From Saccharopolyspora indica (GTDB lineage: Bacteria; Actinomycetota; Actinomycetes; Mycobacteriales; Pseudonocardiaceae), in contig NZ_JAQGLB010000036.1 in the NCBI RefSeq assembly GCF_027853965.1, forward strand, positions 1-50,464: 50,464 nucleotides of DNA, in the 5' to 3' direction. The position numbers were made by a program, and so were the translations under genes. This document shows positions 15,730 to 22,362 of this stretch, piece after piece. The notes beneath the pieces are model-generated. The model did not search any database and was not told the DNA's origin. It saw only the letters and a program-made list of their open reading frames with translations. Within the stretch, counting starts at the first letter, position 1; the number at the start of each line of letters is the position of its first letter.

Positions 15730-16887
15730 GTGCCCGACGTATCGACGGACGAGCAGTTGCGGATGTCCGGGCTCGCTTCCGATGCGCTGTCGATGTTCCG
15801 GGTGATCGCCTACTTCGACGGCCTCGGCGAATCGGCCGCCAACGCCGATGCCCTCGTGCGCTCCGCCGCGCTGCTCGCGGAGTGCCCGGTCGGCGCTCGG
15901 TGGGCCTCGGGCACGGTGATCAGGTACGGGGCGCTGGGCGACCTGCTCGACGAGAACTTCCCCTCGACGCCGACGTCCGCGGAACCGGCCGTCTGGCTCG
16001 AACGCGCCGCCGCCGAGCACCCGCTCGATTCGCTTCTCCTCGACCGGCTCCAGCACGCCTTGCGCGTCGCGGCGCCGCGGTCGGCGGGTGGTCCGCGGTT
16101 GGGGCACCCGGCGCTGCTGGAAGTGGTGCTCTCCGACAAGGAACGACGGGAGGACCGGGTTCGGGCCGTTGGCCTGCTCGGCCTGGACACGAACCGCGAG
16201 GTGCGCGCGCTGGCGCTGTCCACCACGTCGAGCAAGGCCGCTCTGGACCTGGTCGCGCGCAGCTGCCCGGGTCGCCTCGTGCACTCGGTCGCGGTCGGGA
16301 ACGTGACCGCGGTGCTCCTGCAGGACGACTCCGACGACAGCGAGCTGGCCGAGGACCTGCACGCCGCGATCGCCGCCGAGCATCCGGTGGCGCTCAGCGG
16401 TACCGGTGGTCTCCGCGGCCCGTGGGTGGGGATCGGCGGCCGGATGAGCGTGTACGCGGCGCCGGCGTCGTGGAAGCAGGCGCGTCGAGCGCTGCGCTTC
16501 GCATCGTCCACCCGGTACGGGCGGCGGGCGGTGTCCTACGGCGGACTCGGTTCCCTGGAGCTGCTGGCAGAGCTCCCGCTGAAACGCCTGCTCAACGACC
16601 CCGATGCGGCGCGGATCAACGCGATCGCGACGTCTCCGGGCGGTGCGCAGGAGGTGGCCACCCTGGAGGCCTACTGCGTGTTCGGATCGCTCCGGCGCAC
16701 CGCCGAGGAGATGCACGTGCACCACAGCACCGTCGCGGCCAGGCTCGCCCACTTGGAGGCGGTGATGGGGTGGGACCTGGCGGATCCGATGGACCGCTTC
16801 AAGGCGACGCTGGTGCTCATGGTCCGCCGGGTGACGCTGTCGTCGACGGAGCTGGCCTCCTCGGCCGTGTTCGGCGAGACCTTCTGA
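15730..16887 (+). CDS. PucR-like transcriptional regulator with C-terminal HTH
   Basis: 385 residues from a GTG start at 15730 with GAGGAGG about 7 bases upstream; frames starting earlier would run through the OxiB-like remnant. The C-terminus carries the PucR-type helix-turn-helix: YCVFGSLRRTAEEMHVHHST followed by AARLAHLEAVMGWDL (about residues 316-355). The middle (around WVGIGGRMSVYAAPASWKQA and RRALRFAS) resembles the GGDEF-like fold found before that HTH. The N-terminal 150 residues match no sensor domain I know. Downstream are two matching palindromes and an NTF2-like gene, a plausible target. The effector is unknown. Confidence 0.82.
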   Translation: MPDVSTDEQLRMSGLASDALSMFRVIAYFDGLGESAANADALVRSAALLAECPVGARWASGTVIRYGALGDLLDENFPSTPTSAEPAVWLERAAAEHPLDSLLLDRLQHALRVAAPRSAGGPRLGHPALLEVVLSDKERREDRVRAVGLLGLDTNREVRALALSTTSSKAALDLVARSCPGRLVHSVAVGNVTAVLLQDDSDDSELAEDLHAAIAAEHPVALSGTGGLRGPWVGIGGRMSVYAAPASWKQARRALRFASSTRYGRRAVSYGGLGSLELLAELPLKRLLNDPDAARINAIATSPGGAQEVATLEAYCVFGSLRRTAEEMHVHHSTVAARLAHLEAVMGWDLADPMDRFKATLVLMVRRVTLSSTELASSAVFGETF

Positions 16888-16890
16888 GCT

Positions 16891-16939
16891 CGCCCGACGC
16901 GCGTCGGGCGCAGCGGGCGAACCTGCCGACGCGCGTCGG
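16891..16939. promoter_or_regulatory. Pair of GACGCGCGTC palindromes
   Basis: A perfect 20-bp palindrome at 16891-16910 and a perfect 14-bp palindrome at 16926-16939 share the core CCGACGCGCGTCGG; the centres are 32 bp apart. They follow the PucR-like gene and precede the NTF2-like gene by about 70 bp. Their lack of a loop and their spacing favour operators over terminators. Confidence 0.6.
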
Positions 16940-17006
16940 GTGATCCGGCGGCGGGTCCCGGGCCACGATCTGGCGTGACATCCGCTCCCGCAGGAGGGAA
17001 CTCACC

Positions 17007-17585
17007 GTGGCCGTCATCGACCCCAGCCGCACCTGGGAACTGCTGGAGAAGCGCCTCGCCGTCACGACCGACGAGCGGCACCGAATCGTCCTCGGCATCG
17101 TGCTCGAACACATGAAGGCGGAAGCCGAACCGGACCTCGACCGCTTGATGGCGACGTTGAGCCCGACGCCGAACTACCACTTCTGGCACGGCGGCCATGA
17201 CGTCGGACCGGAAGGTTTCGAAGGCGTCCGGACGTACTACGCGGAATTCCTCGAGACCCGGACCAACATCCTCGAGTTCACCTTGGACCGGCTGGTCGTC
17301 GACGACCACTGCGTGGTCACCGAAGGGTTCCTGAAGATGCTCTACCCGGGCCCTTACGCCGCCCGGAGCGGGATCCCGGTGGACGACGAGTCGGCCGACT
17401 ACCTGGTCGTCCACCGGCAGGTGATCCTGTGGCCGGTCGACGAGAACGGCTTGGTGCAAGGGGAGGACTCGTACAGCTCCGGGCCGGCCAGCGTCACCGC
17501 GGTGCCGTTCGACGAGCTGCCGCAGGCCTACATCGATCTCGTGCACCCCTCCAGCGACCGGGCAACGCCGACCGGCGCGGGCTAG
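17007..17585 (+). CDS. NTF2/SnoaL-like domain protein
   Basis: 192 residues, start GTG with GGAGGGA upstream. The predicted alternation of a helical start (HRIVLGIVLEHMKAEAEPDL), the loop DRLMATLSPTPNYHFWHGGH, FEGVRTYYAEFLETR and late beta strands (HCVVTEGFLKMLYPG, YLVVHRQVILWPVDENG) fits the cone-shaped NTF2/SnoaL fold used by small isomerases, cyclases and hydrolases. No catalytic residue is certain. It follows the PucR-like regulator and a palindrome pair, so it may be that regulator's target. Its stop overlaps the convergent haloacid dehalogenase stop by three bases. Confidence 0.72.
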   Translation: MAVIDPSRTWELLEKRLAVTTDERHRIVLGIVLEHMKAEAEPDLDRLMATLSPTPNYHFWHGGHDVGPEGFEGVRTYYAEFLETRTNILEFTLDRLVVDDHCVVTEGFLKMLYPGPYAARSGIPVDDESADYLVVHRQVILWPVDENGLVQGEDSYSSGPASVTAVPFDELPQAYIDLVHPSSDRATPTGAG

Positions 17586-18295
17586 CAGCCGAGCCGGGTG
17601 GCGAGGTCGGAGGCGGACGTGGCGGGGATGTCGCAGGTGGTGCCGGCCGCGCGGTCCGCTTCGCGGTAGGGGCCCTTCTCCGCGGGACGTTCCAGGAACG
17701 CGGTGCGCAACCCGGCAGCGCGGGCGCCGTCGATGTCCCAGCCGTGCGCAGCGACCATCAGCACTTCGCCGGGGTCGACGTCCAGCAGCTGCGCCGCGAT
17801 CAAGTACGGGGCAGGGGCCGGTTTGTAGGTGCGCGCGAGTTCCGCGGAGAGGATCGCGTCGAAGGGGAGGCCAGCGGCCTTGACGAGGTCGACCAGCAGA
17901 CCGAAACCGCCGTTGGACAGCGCCACCACGGTGTAGCGACGGCGCAGCCGGGTCAGCAGCTCCGCGCTGTCCGGCCAGGCGGGCAGGCGGTGCCAGGCCC
18001 GGACCAGCCGCATGCGGTCGGACTCGCTCACCGCGTTGCCCACGCCGTGCTCGGCGAGCAATGCGTCCAGCGATTCCCGGTGCAGCGCGTCCAGGTAGGC
18101 CCACTCCCGTTCGGCGTTGTTGACGCGTGCCATCGCGGGCAGGTAGCGGTCGCGCCACGAATCCGCGAACGCCGCCGGATCGAGACCGATCCGGCGGCGT
18201 TCGAACACCTCGCCGACCTGCTCGGCAATCCCGGTGTGCCAATCGACGGTGGTGCCGAAGATGTCGAACGCCACCACCCGCACGTCATCGAGCAT
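17582..18295 (-). CDS. Haloacid dehalogenase, type II (L-2-haloacid dehalogenase-like)
   Basis: 237 residues of the HAD superfamily. Motif I VVAFDIFGTTVDW has nucleophile Asp11; motif II is ALSNGG; motif III Lys is in RTYKPAPAPY; motif IV is VMVAAHGWDIDGARAAG. This exact set (DxFGTxxDW, SNG, YKP, AAHxWD) marks the (S)-2-haloacid dehalogenase branch, which hydrolyses short 2-halo acids to 2-hydroxy acids. Natural substrates of such enzymes in soil actinomycetes are usually unproven. It is convergent with the NTF2-like gene and divergent from the ligase gene at 18487. Confidence 0.9.
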   Translation of the reverse strand: MLDDVRVVAFDIFGTTVDWHTGIAEQVGEVFERRRIGLDPAAFADSWRDRYLPAMARVNNAEREWAYLDALHRESLDALLAEHGVGNAVSESDRMRLVRAWHRLPAWPDSAELLTRLRRRYTVVALSNGGFGLLVDLVKAAGLPFDAILSAELARTYKPAPAPYLIAAQLLDVDPGEVLMVAAHGWDIDGARAAGLRTAFLERPAEKGPYREADRAAGTTCDIPATSASDLATRLGC

Positions 18296-18486
18296 GATCT
18301 CGCCTCCTCCACCCGGGTTCGCGGTCCGTTGCGGCAGAACCCGCTTTCAGCAGCAACTCGCCGGGACCCTACCGAGCTGTCGGTGCCGAGCCGAGGCCGT
18401 GCGCTCAGCCGCGAAACCATCGCTGCTTAGCCCGACCGGGGCTGGTTCATCTCGGGATCTGCCCGGGCGCTGCGTTCCGTGGCAGC

Positions 18487-19707
18487 ATGACTTCCGTGGA
18501 GGATGACGCTGGGGGCAGTCCTTCTTCCGCCCGCGGCCGGCGCCACGCGGCCGGGGCGATGCCGGAGCTGCTGACGGTCGGGGTCGAAGAGGAGTACCTG
18601 CTGGTCGATCCGGTCACCAGGGAAGCGGTGCCGGAGGGGCAGGAGGTGGTGGCCCGGGCGGCCTCCTGCGGGCTCGGCGACCGGGTGACCACCGAACTGA
18701 CCCGCTACCAGGTCGAGGCGCGGACCGATCCGCACGTCGTCATGGACGGGCTCGGCGAGCAGATCCGGTCGATGCGGGCCGCGGTCGCCGAGGCGGCCGG
18801 GCGGTGCGGTTCGCGGGTCGTCTCCAGCGGTGCTCCGGTTCTGGTCCGGCCGACACCGCCGCCCATCTCCGAGGGGCGGCGGTACGCGGAGAGCATCGAG
18901 GTCTTCCGCGCGCTGAACGACTCGCACATCGCTTGCGCCTGCCACATCCACGTCGGGGTGGCTGACCTGGAGCTGGCCCTCCAGGTCAGCAACCACATCC
19001 GCCCCTGGCTCCCGGCTCTCATCGCCCTCACGGCGAATTCGCCGTACTGGGCGGGCCGGGACACCGGTTATGCGAGCTGGCGCGCGATATCGCTGACGTG
19101 CTGGCCGGTCGCCGGTCCGCCGCCGTACTTCGAGTCGCCTGCGCACTTCGACGAGCTCGTCAACGCGGTCATCGAGCCCGGTGCCGTCATGGATCGCGGC
19201 GGGCTGTACTGGGACATCAGGCCGTCCAGCCACGTGCCGACCCTGGAGATCCGGGTGTCCGACGCCGTCGCGACCGCCGACGAGACCGTCCTGGTCGCCG
19301 CGATCGTCCGCGCCGTGGCCGCGACCGCGCTGAGCGCCGTCCACCTCGGGGAGCCGGCGCCGCGGCCGCGGCCGGAGATCCTGCGAGTGGCGTGCTGGCG
19401 CGCCGCACGCGACGGTTTGGCGGGGGAGAGCGTCGATCTGCCCACCACCCGCCTGGTTCCCGCGACGGCCCGGATCGACCAGCTCCTGACGTGGATCGAG
19501 CCCGCGCTGCGGCGGCACGGGGATGCGGAGCTGGTGCGGTCCGGGTGGTCGCGGCTGCGCGCAGGCGGCGGCGGTGCCGACCGCCAGCGCCTCGCCTACC
19601 GGCGCCGCGCGAGCTTCACCGACGTCGTCGACCACCTCATCGCGTCCACCACGACCGGAGAGAGCGACAGCATGGCTCTGGCGCGAGTCCCACGGCCCCG
19701 GGACTGA
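18487..19707 (+). CDS. YbdK-type carboxylate-amine ligase (glutamate-cysteine ligase 2 family)
   Basis: 406 residues. The family opening TVGVEEEYLLVDP with its acidic metal and nucleotide residues starts near residue 30. LTRYQVEARTDPH, the His-rich CACHIHVGVAD, ANSPYWAGRDTGYASWRAIS and the late THIS-type loop SHVPTLEIRVSDAVAT follow as in GCS2 proteins. YbdK-type enzymes are ATP-dependent ligases with weak gamma-glutamylcysteine activity; the true substrate is often unknown. An internal ATG at residue 25 (MPELLTVGVEEE) is an alternative start that removes a charged leader. There is no obvious functional link to neighbours. Confidence 0.88.
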   Translation: MTSVEDDAGGSPSSARGRRHAAGAMPELLTVGVEEEYLLVDPVTREAVPEGQEVVARAASCGLGDRVTTELTRYQVEARTDPHVVMDGLGEQIRSMRAAVAEAAGRCGSRVVSSGAPVLVRPTPPPISEGRRYAESIEVFRALNDSHIACACHIHVGVADLELALQVSNHIRPWLPALIALTANSPYWAGRDTGYASWRAISLTCWPVAGPPPYFESPAHFDELVNAVIEPGAVMDRGGLYWDIRPSSHVPTLEIRVSDAVATADETVLVAAIVRAVAATALSAVHLGEPAPRPRPEILRVACWRAARDGLAGESVDLPTTRLVPATARIDQLLTWIEPALRRHGDAELVRSGWSRLRAGGGGADRQRLAYRRRASFTDVVDHLIASTTTGESDSMALARVPRPRD

Positions 19708-19949
19708 TGCGCTGCGACGGAAATCCGGCCGATGCGGTGGCATGCGAGTCCGAAGTGGAATCACGAAGGCGCGGGCAGTGCGCGGGCGAGTCCACTTAGG
19801 ACTTGTTGGTGGTGCTGACCGCTCGTGCGGCGGGGTGGACTCCCGGACGGCGCATCGCGGGGATACGATGGCCCGGTAGCCGCAGCTGCAAGAGCCGCTG
19901 GCCCGTGATCGCTGCTCCGCATCCGGCGCCGAGGCCGGACGGGAAGATC

Positions 19950-20663
19950 ATGAGCACCGGGAGAGAGCCGAGCCTCACCGAGGTCGTCATGGAGCACGTG
20001 CGCTCCGCCGTCGTCGAAGGCACGATGCGCCCGCAGGAGTGGTACAGCGTCTACCAGCTCTCCGACGAGCTCGGCGTCTCGCGCTCGCCGGTCCGCGAAG
20101 GCCTCCTGCGGTTGGAGGAAGCCGGGCTCATCCGCTTCGTGCGCAACCGCGGCTTCCAGATCATCCCCACGACGCCCGAGGACGTCGCGGAGATCTTCTC
20201 CATCCGCCTCGCCCTCGAAGTCCCGGCGGCCCACCGCGCCGCCCTGTACGCCGACGAGTCCTTCGCCGCCGAGGCCGAGGAACTGCGCAGGCAGATGTGC
20301 GAGGCCGCCGAGCAGGACGAGGAGACGCGCTTCTTCGCCGTCGACCAGGAGCTGCACGGCATCGTGCTGGTGGCGGGCAACATGCGGCGCGGCCACCGGA
20401 TCGTCGACCAGCTCCGGGTTTCCACCCGGCTGCTCGGGGCTTCGACGGCCGGCCGGAGCCGGGAGTACTCCGACATCGTCGGCGAGCACGATCCGATCAT
20501 CACCGCGATCCGCGCCGGCGACGGCCCCGGCGCGGCCCGGGCGATGCGGGAGCACCTCGAGGCCACCGCCGTGCTGCTGGTCGGGCAAGCGCTGCGCTAC
20601 GCGGAGCGCGCTGGGGATCCCCAGGAGCTCTGGACCCGGTTGAGAGCGGGTTTCGACTCCTGA
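19950..20663 (+). CDS. GntR-family regulator, FCD (FadR) subgroup
   Basis: 237 residues from the ATG at 19950. The winged helix (about residues 10-75) contains QEWYSVYQLSDELGVSRSPV, then REGLLRLEEAGLIRFVRNRG. The C-terminal all-helical FCD domain has EVPAAHRAALY, the metal-type Asp/His region FFAVDQELHGIVLVAG and late His of MREHLEATA. FCD regulators usually sense organic acids. It is convergent with a TRAP permease/hydroxyacid dehydrogenase operon and is the best candidate regulator of it. Palindromes centred on AAC-AT-GTT at 25363, 26802 and 26901 are possible targets. Confidence 0.9.
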   Translation: MSTGREPSLTEVVMEHVRSAVVEGTMRPQEWYSVYQLSDELGVSRSPVREGLLRLEEAGLIRFVRNRGFQIIPTTPEDVAEIFSIRLALEVPAAHRAALYADESFAAEAEELRRQMCEAAEQDEETRFFAVDQELHGIVLVAGNMRRGHRIVDQLRVSTRLLGASTAGRSREYSDIVGEHDPIITAIRAGDGPGAARAMREHLEATAVLLVGQALRYAERAGDPQELWTRLRAGFDS

Positions 20664-20667
20664 TCCG

Positions 20668-20697
20668 GGCGCCCGGACCGCGCGGCCCGGGCGCCCA
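20668..20697. terminator. Terminator after the GntR gene
   Basis: 10-bp perfect arms GGGCGCCCGG / CCGGGCGCCC around a 10-base loop, just after the GntR stop and before the convergent permease operon end at 20702; probably bidirectional. Confidence 0.65.
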
Positions 20698-20701
20698 GCG
20701 C

Positions 20702-20938
20702 TCACGGCTGCTCGGCACCTTCCTCGTCGGACTTCGGGAGGTACTGCAGGACGAAAGCGGCCAGCGCGCAGACCGTCGCCGAGCTGAACGCCGACCAGTT
20801 GAGCGCGGACGCGGCACCGTCGACGAGCCCCGGGCTGAGGACGACGACACCGAGCAGCTGGCCGAACACGATGAGCGCGCCGAGCGCGAGGAACGCGACG
20901 AGGGCGAGCCAGAAGACGAATTCGAGAACCTTCTTCAC
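20702..20938 (-). CDS. Small two-helix membrane protein beside TRAP permease
   Basis: 78 residues from a GTG at 20938 with GAGAGGA upstream. Two hydrophobic stretches (VLEFVFWLALVAFLALGALI and around FSSATVCALAAFVLQYL) are followed by an acidic tail SDEEGAEQP. It lies 11 bases after the DctM-like gene on the same strand. In TRAP transporters the partner of DctM is DctQ, usually about 160 residues with four helices; this protein is half that size and lacks clear DctQ motifs, so it is either a reduced partner or an unrelated accessory. Confidence 0.65.
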   Translation of the reverse strand: MKKVLEFVFWLALVAFLALGALIVFGQLLGVVVLSPGLVDGAASALNWSAFSSATVCALAAFVLQYLPKSDEEGAEQP

Positions 20939-20949
20939 AGCGGATCCTC

Positions 20950-22293
20950 TCAACTCGGAATCGGCAGCCAGCCCATGGCGATGAGCCACGCGATGGCGAT
21001 GACGGGAACGACGAACCAGACGATGAGCGGCACGAACGTCCGCTGCGGACTGACCTCGGCCATGCCGGAGGCCAGGTAGATCGGTGCGCCCACCGGCGGG
21101 GAAGCGCCCTCGGTCGAGGTGCACACCAGCAGCGCGCAGATGGCCACGACGGGCGGGACGCCGACGGTGCTCAGCGCGATGACCGCCGGAGCGGCGATGG
21201 CCGCTGCGGTCGCCGTCGAGGACAGCGGCGTGGCCACGAGGACCGCGGTGAGGCAGACGACGAGGATGAGCAGGGGCTTGGGCAGGTCCATCTGGGCCAG
21301 CGTCTCGGAGAGCTGCGGTCCGACCCCGAGCTCGCTCATGATGTTCGAGGCGGCCAAGGCGGCGAACAGGGAGATGCCGACCGTGGCGAACTGCGGTGCT
21401 TCGGCCCGGATCGCCCGGCGGAGTTGCCCCCAGTTGCCGCGCAGGCGCTTGCGGCCCTCGATGAGCGCGATCGCGGAGATGAGGATCGGCACCCAGACGA
21501 TGATGGAGATCTCTCCCATCGCCGCTTCGCCGATCCGTGCTTCGGATTCCAGCCAGTTGAACAGCGGACCGAAGGTGAGCAGCACCGGGATGAGGATGCC
21601 CGCGAAGATCGTCATCGACGTCCAGCCGGTCGACAGCGCCTGGCCGAAGGTGGCGAGGTGGCGGGAGTCGGTGCGCTGGATGCCGTCGCGGCGGGTCCAG
21701 ACGAAGACCACGAGCATGCGGTAGAGCACGCAGTAGGCACCGGCGATGAACAGCGAGACGTAGACGTCACCGGCGCTGACGCCGACGGCGGCCGGTGTCG
21801 CCAGGATGATGAACATCGTCGAGTTCGGCGGCAGCGCGACGCCGAGACCGGAGTTGCCCGCCACGAGGGTGGCGGCCCGCGCCCCGGACCAGCCGTTCTC
21901 CTTCATCCACGGGATCGTCACCGAACCGACGGTGGCGGCGTTGCCCGCGGTCGATCCGGCGACGAGCCCGATGGCCGCGGACCCCGCCGTCGAGACGTAG
22001 GCCGCGCCGCCGCGCAGGCGGCCGAAGACGGAGTTGAAGATCTCGATGAGCCGCTCGATGAGGCCGGTGGCCGAGACGATCACGCCCATGAAGACGAAAG
22101 CCATGCCTGCGAAGGTCACGTCGTTGTCGAGCGCGCCCCAGACGCCGGTCCACAGCAGCGACAGCGCGTCCTTGCCGCCGACCAGCGCGGTGGCCAGCAG
22201 GGCCACCAGCAGGGACTCGGAGATCGGTCTCTTGAACGGGACGTTCATCATGACGGTGACAGCGATGAAGACCAGCAGCGCGAGGATGCCCAT
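20950..22293 (-). CDS. TRAP transporter large permease (DctM-like)
   Basis: 447 residues, almost wholly membrane helices. The first region MNVPFKRPISESLLVALLAT, the glycine-rich STAGSAAIGLVAGSTAGNAATVGS, ALPPNSTMFIILA and the mirrored second half ATPLSSTATAAAIAAPAV and STEGASPPVGAPIYLASGMA are typical of DctM/IT-superfamily permeases, which import organic acids using the sodium gradient. No extracytoplasmic binding protein (DctP) is encoded nearby, which is unusual for a classical TRAP system. It sits 69 bp after the hydroxyacid dehydrogenase gene, in the same operon, so it probably brings in that enzyme's substrate. Confidence 0.87.
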   Translation of the reverse strand: MGILALLVFIAVTVMMNVPFKRPISESLLVALLATALVGGKDALSLLWTGVWGALDNDVTFAGMAFVFMGVIVSATGLIERLIEIFNSVFGRLRGGAAYVSTAGSAAIGLVAGSTAGNAATVGSVTIPWMKENGWSGARAATLVAGNSGLGVALPPNSTMFIILATPAAVGVSAGDVYVSLFIAGAYCVLYRMLVVFVWTRRDGIQRTDSRHLATFGQALSTGWTSMTIFAGILIPVLLTFGPLFNWLESEARIGEAAMGEISIIVWVPILISAIALIEGRKRLRGNWGQLRRAIRAEAPQFATVGISLFAALAASNIMSELGVGPQLSETLAQMDLPKPLLILVVCLTAVLVATPLSSTATAAAIAAPAVIALSTVGVPPVVAICALLVCTSTEGASPPVGAPIYLASGMAEVSPQRTFVPLIVWFVVPVIAIAWLIAMGWLPIPS

Positions 22294-22323
22294 CGTGTTC
22301 CACCTGTTTCTTGGGATTGTCAG

Positions 22324-22341
22324 CCGCTCAGCGTTGAGCGG
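22324..22341 (-). other. Intercistronic hairpin before the TRAP permease gene
   Basis: CCGCTCA-gcgt-TGAGCGG, in the 69-bp gap between the dehydrogenase stop (22363) and the permease start (22293). It may act as an attenuator or an mRNA-stabilising hairpin that sets the ratio of enzyme to transporter. Confidence 0.4.
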
Positions 22342-22362
22342 GGTTTGTGGTTGCGGCCGTCC

